This document shows, piece after piece, positions 18,911 to 28,600 of a stretch of 64,000 nucleotides of DNA. The stretch is from Acidovorax sp. Leaf160 (lineage in GTDB: Bacteria; Pseudomonadota; Gammaproteobacteria; Burkholderiales; Burkholderiaceae_C). How positions within the stretch are numbered: position 1 is the first letter of the stretch; every line of letters begins with the position of its first letter. Below the pieces are notes generated by a model. That model did no database searches. It was not told the DNA's origin and worked only from the letters and a program-made list of their open reading frames with translations. The stretch lies in NCBI RefSeq assembly GCF_001424265.1, contig NZ_LMOV01000023.1:301416-365415 (forward strand), written 5' to 3'. Both the position numbers and the translations under genes were made by a program.

Positions 18911-20174
18911 CACCACTTCCACCGCCGGCCTGCTGGCACGCCGCGCGCGCCTGCTGAGCCCGGCCTACCGGCTGTTCTACGATGAGCCGTTCCATCCCGT
19001 GCGCGGCGAAGGCGTGTGGCTCTACGACGCCGCCGGCACCCCTTGGCTGGATGCCTACAACAACGTCGTGCCGCTGGGCCATGCGCGGCCCGAAGTGGTG
19101 GAAGCCATTGCGCGCCAGGCTTCGGTGCTCAACACGCACACCCGTTACCTGCACGAGGGCATCCTCGACTACGCAGAACGGCTGCTGGCCACCATGCCGC
19201 CCGAACTCGGCCACGCCACCTTCACCTGCACCGGCAGCGAGGCCAACGACCTGGCGATGCGCATCGCCACCGCCCACACCGGAGGCACCGGCCTCATCGT
19301 GACGCGCTTCGCCTACCACGGCGTGACCTCGGCGCTGGCCTGCGCCTCGCCCTCGCTGGGACAGTACGTGCGCATCGGCGACCATGTGCGACTGGTCGAT
19401 GCTCCCGAAGGCGGCGACGCGGGGACGGGACAGCGCTTCGCCGACGGCGTGCGCGCGGCCATCGCCGACCTGCAGGCCCACGGCCTGAAACCCGCCGCGC
19501 TGCTGGTGGACACGGTGTTCTCCAGCGACGGCGTGTTCACGGGCCCGGCCGGCTTTCTGCAGGGTGCCGTGGATGCCATCCACGCGGCCGGCGGCGTGTT
19601 CATCGCCGATGAGGTGCAGCCTGGCTTCGGCCGTACGGGCGAGGCCTTCTGGGGGTTTCTGCGGCACGGCGTGGTGCCCGACATCGTCACCATGGGCAAA
19701 CCCATGGGCAACGGACATCCGGTCGCGGGCCTCGCGGTGCGGCCGGAGGTCATGAAGGCCTTCGGCCAGGCGAGCCGCTACTTCAACACCTTCGGCGGCA
19801 ACCCCGTCTCGATGGCAGCGGCCTCTGCCGTGCTGGGCGTGATCGAACAGAACGACCTGCAGGCCAACGCCCTGCAGGTGGGCACCTATCTGCGGGAAAG
19901 GCTCGCAGCGCTGGGCGAGCGCCACGCCATCGTCGGCGAGGCGCGCGGCGCCGGCCTGTTCGTGGGCCTGGAACTGCTGGCCGATCGCACCACGCGCGCA
20001 CCGGCCACGGCCCAGGCCGCCCGGGTGGTCAACGGCCTGCGCCGGCGCCAGGTACTGCTGAGCGCGACCGGCCCTGACGGCAACGTGCTCAAGATCCGGC
20101 CCCCGCTGGTGTTCCAGCGCGAGCATGCAGACCTGCTGGTGGAGCGCCTGGATGAGGTGCTGAGCGCACTGTAG
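18903..20174 (+). CDS. Class III PLP enzyme, phospho-lyase-like (ETNPPL/PHYKPL group)
   Basis: A 423-residue aminotransferase-fold protein. The segment VLNTHTRYLHEGILDYAERL, the site TCTGSEANDLAMRIA, and Lys266 in TMGKPMGNGHPVAG resemble the ethanolamine-phosphate/5-phosphohydroxylysine phospho-lyases. Those enzymes eliminate phosphate and ammonia from O-phosphorylated amino alcohols to give an aldehyde. The translationally overlapping kinase upstream supports that reading over ordinary transamination. It is the last gene of the operon. Confidence 0.8.
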   Translation: MPDTTSTAGLLARRARLLSPAYRLFYDEPFHPVRGEGVWLYDAAGTPWLDAYNNVVPLGHARPEVVEAIARQASVLNTHTRYLHEGILDYAERLLATMPPELGHATFTCTGSEANDLAMRIATAHTGGTGLIVTRFAYHGVTSALACASPSLGQYVRIGDHVRLVDAPEGGDAGTGQRFADGVRAAIADLQAHGLKPAALLVDTVFSSDGVFTGPAGFLQGAVDAIHAAGGVFIADEVQPGFGRTGEAFWGFLRHGVVPDIVTMGKPMGNGHPVAGLAVRPEVMKAFGQASRYFNTFGGNPVSMAAASAVLGVIEQNDLQANALQVGTYLRERLAALGERHAIVGEARGAGLFVGLELLADRTTRAPATAQAARVVNGLRRRQVLLSATGPDGNVLKIRPPLVFQREHADLLVERLDEVLSAL

Positions 20175-20252
20175 ATCTCTGCCGGCTGCAGTGCCGCCGC
20201 CCCGCCCGGCCGCCCGTGCATCGAACGAATGCAGCAGGAGGCAGCGTGGCGG

Positions 20253-20693
20253 CTACAGCGGTACCGTCACCGCCTTGCGCACCGGGCTGGAGAGCACCAG
20301 CGAGGTGGTGACCGCCCCGTGCGCGGCCAATGCATCCACCACGCGCTCCAGATCCGCCGGCTGGGCGATGGCGCAGCGCACGATGAAGCAGTCCTCGCCG
20401 GTCACGCGATCGGCCTCCAACACCTCGGGCATCTGCTGGAAGATCTGCACATAGGACGCGATGCCCGCATGCGTGGTCTGTATGCGGATGATCGCCTGCA
20501 GCCCCACGCCGATGGCGCGCAGGTTGACCCGCGCGCCGTAGCCCTCGATGACGCCCGCCGCCTCCAGCTTGCGCACCCGCTCGCTCATCGCAGGTTGCGA
20601 CAGACCGATGCGCTTGCCCAGCCCGGCCAGGCTCTGCCGTGCATCGGCTTGCAGCGCCTGCAGGATCAGGCGGTCTTTCTTGTCCAGTTCCAT
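20253..20693 (-). CDS. Lrp/AsnC-family transcriptional regulator
   Basis: A 146-residue regulator with an N-terminal helix-turn-helix (LAGLGKRIGLSQPAMSERVRK) and a C-terminal RAM/ACT ligand domain (GEDCFIVRCAI). The start at 20693 (MELDKKDRLIL) has a GAGGAAG upstream. It converges on the amine operon and is divergent from the GST gene. Amino-acid sensing is the family role; the target is unknown, though the divergent GST gene is a possible one. Confidence 0.9.
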   Translation of the reverse strand: MELDKKDRLILQALQADARQSLAGLGKRIGLSQPAMSERVRKLEAAGVIEGYGARVNLRAIGVGLQAIIRIQTTHAGIASYVQIFQQMPEVLEADRVTGEDCFIVRCAIAQPADLERVVDALAAHGAVTTSLVLSSPVRKAVTVPL

Positions 20694-20821
20694 CGCTTCG
20701 CTTCCTCGGTGGGCAGATGAGTCATCGGTACAGGCCGGCCATTTCCGATGCCTGCCCCTTCCTGCCGGCGGCGGGTGCGGGCTATCGTTGTCATCCTCTG
20801 TCTCCATCGACCCCGTCCGCC

Positions 20822-21430
20822 ATGCAACTCATCGGAATGTTTGATTCTCCCTATGTGCGCCGCGTTGGCGTGTCGCTGCACCTGCTGGGCCTGCCGTTCG
20901 AGCACGTGCCGCTGTCGGTGTTCAGCACCTTCGAAGCCTTTGGCCGCGTCAACCCGGTGGTCAAGGCGCCCACGCTGGTGTGCGAAACAGGTGAGGTGCT
21001 GATGGATTCGAGCCTGATCCTGCAGTGGGCCGACACGCTGGGCGACAGGCGGCTGGCGCCGCCCGAACCCGCCGCACTGCGCCGCGACATGCGTCTGGCC
21101 GGGCTGGCTCTGGCCGCGTGCGAGAAGACCGTGCAGATCGTCTATGAGCGCAATCTGCGGCCGGCCGAAAAGCAGCACCAGCCGTGGCTGGACCGCGTGC
21201 AGGGCCAGCTCCACGCGGCCTTCGGTGCGCTGGAGACCGGGCTGGCGCAGGCCCCGCTGGCGCCCGAAACGGCCGCCCTGACGCAAGGCGGCGTGGCCAC
21301 GGCCGTGGCCTGGAGCTTCACGCAGCTGCTCCTGCCGGGCCAGGTGCAGGCGCAGGGGCATCCGTGCATCGCGGCCTTCGCCGAAGCGGCGGAGCGGCTG
21401 CCGGCCTTTCTGGCCTGTCCGCAGACCTGA
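20822..21430 (+). CDS. Glutathione S-transferase family protein
   Basis: A 202-residue cytosolic GST. The thioredoxin-fold N-terminus reads MQLIGMFDSPYVRRVGVSL, with the cis-Pro region VVKAPTLV and the glutathione-binding LMDSSLILQW. A helical C-terminal domain follows. Ser in SPYVRR is the likely catalytic residue. The gene is divergent from the Lrp gene, with 128 bases between them. The substrate is unknown. Confidence 0.88.
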   Translation: MQLIGMFDSPYVRRVGVSLHLLGLPFEHVPLSVFSTFEAFGRVNPVVKAPTLVCETGEVLMDSSLILQWADTLGDRRLAPPEPAALRRDMRLAGLALAACEKTVQIVYERNLRPAEKQHQPWLDRVQGQLHAAFGALETGLAQAPLAPETAALTQGGVATAVAWSFTQLLLPGQVQAQGHPCIAAFAEAAERLPAFLACPQT

Positions 21431-21434
21431 CCGC

Positions 21435-21453
21435 AAAGAAAAAGGGCCGGCCC
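21435..21453 (-). terminator. Likely intrinsic terminator of the yceI operon
   Basis: On the minus strand GGGCCGGCCC is followed by TTTTTCTTT. It lies about 70 bases after the yceI stop and just past the convergent GST stop. The palindrome is short unless flanking GGGC bases join the stem. Confidence 0.45.
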
Positions 21454-21522
21454 GGTCGCCCGCAGCCAGCCCTCCACGCGCGGCCGCCAGCGAACTGGCA
21501 GCCCCACGGGTTCAACCGCCGA

Positions 21523-22101
21523 TCACTGCTTGACGGCTTCGATCTGCGCCACGATGCGCACGTTCTTCGGCATGCCGAACTGCACGCCGTAGTCCACGCC
21601 GAACTGGGTGCGGTCGATGGTGGTCTCGAAGTCGCCGCCGCAGACTTCACGCTTGAGCATGGGGCTCTGGTAGCAGGCGAACTGGTTGGCCTTGAACGTA
21701 GCCGGTTGCGCCTTGCCCTTGATGGTCAGCTCGCCCGTGACGGACACCAGCTTGTCGCCCTCGAAGACGAACTTGTCGCCCACGAACCTGGCCGTGGGGT
21801 ACTTCGCGGCGTCGAAGATGTCGGCGCTCTGCAGGTGCTTGTCGAACGGAGCCACGCCTGTGTTGATGGAATTGATCTGGAAGGTGATGTCCACCTTGCC
21901 GGTCTTGGCGGCCTTGTCCAGTTCCACGGTGCCTTCCTTCTTGTCGAAACGGCCGCGGTTCACGGCGGCGCCGAAGTGGCTGATCTCGAACGTGGCGAAG
22001 GTATGGGTGGGTTCCACCGCGTAGGTGGCGGTTTCGGCGCGCGCGGCGCCGGCAGCCAGGGTGGCGGCCACGGCGGCCAGGGCGAAAAGAGATTTGCGCA
22101 T
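21523..22101 (-). CDS. YceI-family periplasmic lipid-binding protein (second copy)
   Basis: A 192-residue secreted protein with signal peptide MRKSLFALAAVAATLAAGAARA. The lipocalin-like YceI barrel begins at ATYAVEPTHTFATFEISHFG and contains ELTIKGKAQPATF and RTQFGVDYG. YceI proteins bind isoprenoids such as polyprenyl chains. A Cys pair in ACYQSPMLKREVC could form a disulphide. It is last in a cytochrome b561-yceI-yceI unit, 57 bases after the first copy. Confidence 0.92.
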   Translation of the reverse strand: MRKSLFALAAVAATLAAGAARAETATYAVEPTHTFATFEISHFGAAVNRGRFDKKEGTVELDKAAKTGKVDITFQINSINTGVAPFDKHLQSADIFDAAKYPTARFVGDKFVFEGDKLVSVTGELTIKGKAQPATFKANQFACYQSPMLKREVCGGDFETTIDRTQFGVDYGVQFGMPKNVRIVAQIEAVKQ

Positions 22102-22158
22102 GTCGATAGCTCCAGGTTGAAGGAAGAACGAAGAAAAAAGGAGAAGCGAAAAACAGTG

Positions 22159-22737
22159 TCAGAGCTTGCCCACGCCGGTCAGCGCGAGCTTGAACTTCAC
22201 CTGAACGTCGTCGGCCACCATCGAGGTGTCGGCCCATTCGTTCTCGCCGATCTTGAACGCCAGGCGCTTGATGCCGAAGGCACCGGTGGCGGTGGTGATG
22301 TTGCCGCTCTGCGTGAGGGTCACGGGCACCGTCACGTCCTGCGTGGCGCCCTTGATGCTCAGCTTGCCGGCCACGTCGTATTTGCCGGGGCCGGTGGCCT
22401 TGATGGCGGTGGACTGGAAGGTGGCCTGCGGAAACTTCGGCACGTTGAACCAGACGGCCTTGGGCAGCTCGGCATCGGATTCCTTGACGCCCAGCGTGGC
22501 GCTGCCGGTATCCACCGTGAAGGCGATCTTGCTGGTGGCCGGCTTGGCCGGGTCGAAGGCGACCTGGGCGTCGAACTTCTTGAAGCGGCCTTCCACCGGC
22601 ACGCCCATCTGCTTGCTCACGAAGAGGATTTCGCTCTGCGCGGGCACCAGGGCCTGCTGGGCCCAGGCGGGCGCTGCCGCCATCAATGCGCTGGAGGCGA
22701 AGGCCAGGCCGGCCAGGGAGGTGGTCAGAACACGCAT
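22159..22737 (-). CDS. YceI-family periplasmic protein (first copy)
   Basis: A 192-residue YceI protein with a signal peptide ending PAWAQ. It is clearly diverged from its downstream neighbour: the start is LVPAQSEILFVSKQMGVPVE, and the family strand LSIKGATQDVTVPV is present. Together with the upstream cytochrome it matches the yceJ-yceI pairing of other proteobacteria, where the cytochrome may work on a quinone-like ligand. Confidence 0.9.
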   Translation of the reverse strand: MRVLTTSLAGLAFASSALMAAAPAWAQQALVPAQSEILFVSKQMGVPVEGRFKKFDAQVAFDPAKPATSKIAFTVDTGSATLGVKESDAELPKAVWFNVPKFPQATFQSTAIKATGPGKYDVAGKLSIKGATQDVTVPVTLTQSGNITTATGAFGIKRLAFKIGENEWADTSMVADDVQVKFKLALTGVGKL

Positions 22738-22802
22738 GGAGAAACTCCGTCAGGAAAAAAGGGAAAGGGAAAACAGGGAAAAGCGGGGGAGGAACGAGGC
22801 GC

Positions 22803-23372
22803 TCAGCCCCGCCCCGGCAACATGCGCGAGAGCAGGCCGTCGCGGTCGATGACATGGTGCTTGAGCGCAGCCGCCACATGTAGCACCACCAACGCCGCCA
22901 GCGCGTAGGCCGTGATCTCGTGCCAGGGCTTGATGGCCTCGGCCAGTTCGGGGCTCACGGGCACGAAGCTCGGCAGCGGCACGATGCCCAGGAACACGAT
23001 GGGAAAGCCCGCCGCGGAGCTATAGGCCCAGCCCACCAGCGGCACGATGAAGAAGAGCGCGTAGAGCAGATGATGGGTGGCATGGTGCGCCACTTGCTGC
23101 CAGCGCGGCATGGCGTGCTCGATCGCCGCCGGCAGCGCGGGCGGGCGGTGCGTGATGCGCCAGACGAGGCGCAGCACCGACAGCGTGAGGATGGTGACGC
23201 CGGCCCACTTGTGCCAGTTGTAGAGCTTCAGCCGCTGGGGCGAGAACGGCAGCCCCGTCATGTACCAGCCCACGCAGAACACCGCCACGATGGCGAGTCC
23301 CACCACCCAGTGCAGGGCGATGGCGGTGGCGCTGTAACGCGCCGGGGCAGAAGTGGGCAAGGCTGAAGACAT
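22803..23372 (-). CDS. Cytochrome b561 family membrane protein
   Basis: A 189-residue di-haem b-type cytochrome with four membrane helices. The haem-ligand histidines lie in TAIALHWVVG, YNWHKWAG, ATHHLLYAL and PWHEITAYAL/VVLHVAAALKHH. These proteins pass electrons between ubiquinol and periplasmic acceptors. It is the first gene of the unit with the two yceI genes; an AT-rich stretch upstream probably holds the promoter. Confidence 0.92.
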   Translation of the reverse strand: MSSALPTSAPARYSATAIALHWVVGLAIVAVFCVGWYMTGLPFSPQRLKLYNWHKWAGVTILTLSVLRLVWRITHRPPALPAAIEHAMPRWQQVAHHATHHLLYALFFIVPLVGWAYSSAAGFPIVFLGIVPLPSFVPVSPELAEAIKPWHEITAYALAALVVLHVAAALKHHVIDRDGLLSRMLPGRG

Positions 23373-23668
23373 GGGTTTCGTGGGGAAGCAGACAGGGGGG
23401 CCTGGAACGGCCCGCCGGGCAGCGAGCGCCGTGGCAGTCTAGAGGCCAGGCCGTGCGCCAAGTTTCAACGAAATTGAGCCACCGATTCAAAAAAGATGAA
23501 TTAGTCGGAGGCTTGACGGGGGCTTGAACGGCGGCCTCCGTCAACGGGCGAGCGGTCTCGCCGCCTCCTTGCCTCCTCGCCGCATCGGCGCCCCCTCACA
23601 GCCAGCGCCGTGCCCCTGCCATCCCGCTGCCCGAGTCCGCCCGCAGCGTGACGACCGCGACGGGCGGA
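23373..23668. other. Intergenic region between cytochrome b561 and the tetR gene
   Basis: No convincing gene. Around 23460-23515 it is distinctly less GC-rich and contains ATTCA-N7-TGAAT (23485-23501), a dyad of the kind bound by LysR- or MarR-type proteins. The right half is GC-rich and looks featureless. Confidence 0.5.
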
Positions 23669-24376
23669 CTACCTGGACTTCCCACCCTGCGGCACCCCCA
23701 GCATGGCGTTGTCGGCCGTGCCACGGTCTTGCGTGACCTGGCCCGGTAATGCGCTGTCACCGGGCAGCAGGCGCCCGATGACCTCGCTATAGATGGCTTC
23801 GAGCAACTGCGGATCGGCAGGATGGTCCGTCAGCCTGCGAAAGGCCGTGCCTTCCGCCAGGACCGCCATGAACTCCACCCGGGCCGAGATCTCTCGATCA
23901 CTGAGGTGCGGATGGTCTTGCCGCACGGCCTCCACGCCCTGCGCGTGCAGTCTCCGGTCGGCAGCACGCACGATCTCGGCCACGGCCGGATTCCGGGTGG
24001 CTTCCGCGGTGACTTCCAGCAGCAGCGCATGGTCGTCTTTTTCCGCGCGCTCGTCGGAGAAAAGGCGGCGGGCCAGCATCCGGGGCCGGTCGATCTGCCG
24101 CGCAGTGCTGGCGACCCACTCCAGTCTTTGCGAAACGATCCGTTCGACGATGGCGTGGACGATGGCTTCCTTGTTGGCGAAATAGCGGTAGACCTGCCCC
24201 ACGCTCATCTGCGCGCGCGCGGCGATCTCGGCCATGCTGGAGGCGTGGAACCCGCGCCGCAAGACGCACTCGCGCGCGGCGGTCACGATTTCGTTGCGGC
24301 GCAATTCATCGCGCTCGGCTTTGGTGGGCCGCGCTGCCGGCAGCTGGCCGGTGGTCCGGCGGTCGGATTTTTTCAA
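23669..24376 (-). CDS. TetR-family repressor of the RND efflux operon
   Basis: A 235-residue TetR/AcrR regulator. The helix-turn-helix is seen in SSMAEIAARAQMSVGQVYRYF, preceded by RRNEIVTAARECVLRRGF. The rest is the ligand-binding helical domain. No ATG fits; a TTG at 24376 (reading MKKSDRRTTG) has AAGG eight bases upstream and gives the normal domain start. A GTG near 24434 would start within the operator. The gene is divergent from the efflux operon, the usual arrangement for local repression. Confidence 0.85.
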   Translation of the reverse strand: MKKSDRRTTGQLPAARPTKAERDELRRNEIVTAARECVLRRGFHASSMAEIAARAQMSVGQVYRYFANKEAIVHAIVERIVSQRLEWVASTARQIDRPRMLARRLFSDERAEKDDHALLLEVTAEATRNPAVAEIVRAADRRLHAQGVEAVRQDHPHLSDREISARVEFMAVLAEGTAFRRLTDHPADPQLLEAIYSEVIGRLLPGDSALPGQVTQDRGTADNAMLGVPQGGKSR

Positions 24377-24393
24377 GATCTTTACCTTGGCGA

Positions 24394-24432
24394 AATGTAT
24401 GTAGCTCTCACAGAAATGAGAATGAACGTTCA
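24394..24432. promoter_or_regulatory. Candidate TetR operators between tetR and the efflux operon
   Basis: AATGTATGTA at 24394-24403 is identical to one half of the AcrR operator as I recall it. TGAACGTTCA at 24423-24432 is a perfect 10-bp palindrome 20 bases before the adaptor ATG. Either could be the repressor site. The whole 76-base gap is AT-rich compared with its surroundings. Confidence 0.4.
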
Positions 24433-24452
24433 CACCCAAAAAACAGCTTGGT

Positions 24453-25645
24453 ATGAACCATAGACAGAACAATGCGCGGCGGGGTTCCCGTCTCCTGATG
24501 GCCCTTGCCTGCTCCGGCCTTCTGGTCACGGCCTGCAGCAAGTCTGACGCACCGCCCGCGCGCGGCCCGGCCGAAGTGGGCGTGGTCACCCTCAAGACGC
24601 AGCCGGTCGCGCTGACGACGGAACTGGCCGGTCGCACCGCCGCATCGCTGTCGAGCGACGTGCGGCCGCAGGTGGGGGGCATCGTCAAGGCCCGCAAATT
24701 CGAAGAGGGTGCCTTGGTTCGCGCCGGCCAGGTGCTGTATCTCATTGATCCCGCCACGTACCAGGCAGCGGCCGACCAGGCGGCGGCATCGCTCGCCAAT
24801 GCGCAGGCGGCGGTGTCGGCCGCACGATTGAAGGACGAGCGCTACACCGACCTGCTGAAAATCGAGGGCGTGTCGCGCCAGGACGCCGACGACGCCCGCG
24901 CCGCCTACCAGCAGGCGCTGGCTGCCGTCGCGCTGCAGAAGGCCGCGCTGGCCAGCGCCCGCATCAACCTCGAATACACGCAGGTCCGGGCTCCCATCTC
25001 CGGGCGCATCGGCAAGTCCAGCGTGACGCCGGGTGCGCTGGTCACCGCCAGCCAGACCGACGCGCTGGCCACCATCCGCGCGCTGGACCCGATCTATGTC
25101 GATCTGACCCAGTCCAGCGCTTCGCTGCTGCGCCTGCGCCAGCTGCTGTCGGCCGATGGCGTCCTGCCGGGCAGCACGGCGGTCAAGCTGAAGCTGGAGG
25201 ACGGCTCGTCCTACGCGCGCACCGGCAAACTCAAGTTCAGCGAAGTGGCGGTGGACGAAGCGACGGGCTCGGTCACCTTGCGGGCCGAGTTTCCCAACCC
25301 CGACGGCACCCTGCTGCCCGGCATGTACGTGCGGGCCGTGCTCGACGAGGCCGTCGACCAGAAGGGCCTGCTGGCGCCGCAGCAGGGCATCAGCCGCGAC
25401 CCCAAGGGCCAGGCGACGGCCCTGGTCGTGGGGGACGGAGACAAGGTCCGCAGCGTGGCGGTGACCACCCAGCGTTCCATCGGCGACCAGTGGCTGGTCA
25501 GCGACGGCCTGTCTGCGGGCGACCGCCTGGTGGTGGAGGGCAGCGGCAAGTCAAAGCGGGCGACACGGTCAAGCCGGTGGAGGTCACCACGAGCAAAGCC
25601 CCGGTGGCCGCCACGGCGCCAGCCAAGACGGCCCAGGAGCGCTGA
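24453..25645 (+). CDS. RND efflux periplasmic adaptor (MFP), frameshifted near its C-terminus
   Basis: AcrA/MexA-type adaptor linking the inner-membrane pump to the outer-membrane channel. It has a lipoprotein signal (lipobox LVTAC), a biotinyl-lipoyl half GALVRAGQVLYLID, a helical hairpin rich in Ala/Gln, and a beta-barrel domain VRAPISGRIGKSSVTPGALV. Near 25549-25551 the reading breaks: GDRLVVEGSGK should continue VKAGDTVKPVEVTT, but one G appears to be missing (gcaagtcaaag instead of gcaaggtcaaag). With it restored, the frame stops at 25643-25645, three bases before the pump gene. As given, the frame runs on to 26066 with unrelated Arg/Pro-rich sequence. Confidence 0.85.
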
Positions 25646-25648
25646 TCC

Positions 25649-28600
25649 ATGCTCGCCCGCTTCTTCGTCAACCGGCCCATCTTCGCCTGGGTCATCGCCA
25701 TCGTCATCATGCTGGCCGGCGCGATGTCCATCTTCTCGCTGCCCGTGGCGCAGTACCCCGATGTCGCACCACCGACGGTGCGGATATCGGCCACCTACAC
25801 CGGCGCCTCGGCCGAGACGGTGGAAAACAGCGTCACCCAGATCCTGGAGCAGCAACTCACCGGGCTGGACGGACTGCTGTACTTCTCCTCGACCAGCAGT
25901 TCGGCGGGCAACGCCAGCATCAGCGTCACCTTCCAGCAGGGCACGAACCCGGACACCGCCCAGGTTCAGGTGCAGAACAAGGTGCAGCAGGCGCTCACCC
26001 GGCTGCCGCAGGCGGTGCAGACGCTGGGTGTCACCGTCACCAAGTCGCAGAGCGATTTCCTGCTGATCGCGGCGCTCTACGACAGCAAGGACCAGGCCAG
26101 CGCCACCGACATCGCCGACTACCTGGTCAGCAACCTGCAGGATCCCATTGCGCGCGTCGATGGCGTGGGCGGCGTGCAGGTCTTCGGCTCGCAATACGCC
26201 ATGCGCATCTGGCTGGACCCGAACAAGCTGGCGGCGTACGGCCTGATGCCTTCCGACGTGCAGACCGCCATCTCGGCACAGAACACCCAGGTGTCGGCCG
26301 GCAGGATCGGCGGGCTGCCCACGGCCGGCACGCAGCAGCTCAACGCCACCGTCACCGCGCAATCCAAGCTGCAGACGCCGGAGCAGTTCGAGCAGGTCGT
26401 GGTCAAGCACAACGCCGCCGGCGCGACGGTGCTGCTGCGCGACGTCGCCCGGGTCGAGCTGGGCAGCGAAAGTTACGACAACGTCACCCGCCTGAACGGT
26501 CACCCGGCCTCGGGCATGGCGGTGCAACTCGCACCCGGCGCCAACGCCCTCTCGACCGCGACCCGCGTCAGGGCGGTCATCTCCGACCTCCAGCGCGGCA
26601 TGCCGGACGGCTACCAGGTCGCCTACCCGAAGGACAGCACCCAGTTCATCCGCATCTCCATCGAAGAAGTGGTCAAGACCCTGTTCGAAGCCATCGCGCT
26701 GGTGGTGTTGGTGATGTTCGTCTTCCTGCAGAACTGGCGCGCCACGCTGATCCCGGCGATCGCCGTGCCGGTCGTGCTGCTCGGCACGTTCGGCGTGCTG
26801 TCCCTGTTCGGCTACTCCATCAATACGCTGACGATGTTCGGCATGGTGCTGTCCATCGGCCTGCTGGTGGACGATGCCATCGTGGTGGTGGAAAACGTCG
26901 AGCGCCTGATGCGGGAGGAACACCTGTCGCCGCGCGAGGCCACCATCCGGTCGATGGGCGAAATCACCGGCGCGCTGGTCGGCATCGCCACGGTGCTGTC
27001 GGCGGTGTTCCTGCCGATGGCCTTCTTCGCCGGCTCGACCGGGGTCATCTACCGGCAGTTCTCGATCACCATCGTGGCCTCGATGGCGCTGTCGGTCGTC
27101 GTCGCGCTGACGCTGACGCCGGCCCTGTGCGCCACGCTGCTCAGGCCGCACGCGCAGGGCACCGGCCAGCGCGGCCTGGCCGGCTGGTTCAACCGAAGCT
27201 TCGACCGGCTGCTGCACCGGTACGAAGGCCGGGTCGTCCGCATCCTGAAGACGCCGCTGCGCTGGATGCTGTTCTACGGCCTGATCGTGGCGGCACTGGC
27301 GGTGCTGTTCCTGCGCCTGCCATCGGGCTTTTTGCCCAATGAAGACCAGGGCGAGGCGATGGTCCAGTACACGCTGCCGGTGGGCGCTTCGGTGGCGCGC
27401 ACGCTGGAGGTCGCCAAGGCGGTGGAGAACCAGTTCCTCGTCAACGAAAAGGCCAACACCGAAGCCATCTTCACCATCGCCGGCTTCAACTTCGCCGGCA
27501 GCGGGCAGAACTCGGGCATGGCTTTCGTGGCCCTGAAGGACTGGTCGGAGCGTCCGGGCGCCGAGAACCGCGCCGACGCCGTCTCGGCACGGTCCACCGC
27601 GGCCCTGTCCAAGGTGCGCGACGCCCAGATCTTCGCGCTCAACCCGCCGGCCATCCAGGGCCTGGGCCAGTCCGGCGGTTTCGAGTTCCAGCTACAGGCC
27701 AAGGCCGGCACCGACCGCGCCACGCTCAAGACCCTGCGCGACCAGTTGATGGCCAACGCGGGCAAGGACGAGCAGCTGACCGCGGTGCGCAGCGGCTCCC
27801 TGGAAGACACGCCGCAGTTGAAGGTCGACGTCGACCAGGCCAAGGCGTTTTCCTTCGGCCTGTCGCTGGCCGACATCAACGCCACGCTCAGCTCGGCCTG
27901 GGCCGGCACCTACGTCAACGACTTCATCGACCGGGCGCGGGTGAAGAAGGTCTACATGCAGGCCGACGCACCGTTCCGCTCGCGGCCCGAAGACATCGAC
28001 GACTGGCGGGTGCGCGGCGACTCGAACCGCATGACGCCGTTCTCGGCCTTCGCCACCACCCGGTGGACCTATGGTCCGGAAAGCCTGGCGCGCTACAACG
28101 GCCTGGCCAGCTACACATTGCAGGGTTCGGCCGCAGACGGCGTGAGCTCCGGCAAGGCCATGGACGAAATGGAAACCCTGGCCAAGGCGCTGCCCGCCGG
28201 CACCGCCTTCGCCTGGAGCGGCCTGAGCTACCAGGAGCGGCTTGCCAGCGGCCAGACCGCCAAGCTGTACGCCATCTCGGTGCTGGTGGTTTTCCTCTGC
28301 CTGGCGGCGCTGTACGAAAGCTGGTCGGTGCCCCTGTCGGTGCTGCTGGTGATCCCGCTCGGCGTGATCGGCGCCGTGGCGGCTGCCACGCTGCGCGGGC
28401 TGGAGAACGACGTGTACTTCCAGGTGGCGCTGCTGACCACCATCGGGCTGTCGGCCAAGAACGCGATCCTGATCGTGGAATTCGCCGATGCCGCCTACCG
28501 GGGCGGCAAGGATCTGGTGGCCTCGGCCGTCGAAGGCGCACGGCTGCGGCTGCGGCCCATCCTGATGACGTCACTGGCCTTCGTCGCCGGGGTGATGCCG

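Noticed and set aside
25211-27217. Long open frame of 668 codons antisense to the RND pump gene
   Set aside because: It mirrors the codon structure of the real pump gene, is rich in His, Gln, Arg and Asp as expected of a GC-driven shadow, and has no domain. The same applies to the other long antisense frames, for example within 4135-5424, 6200-8068 and 55816-60155.
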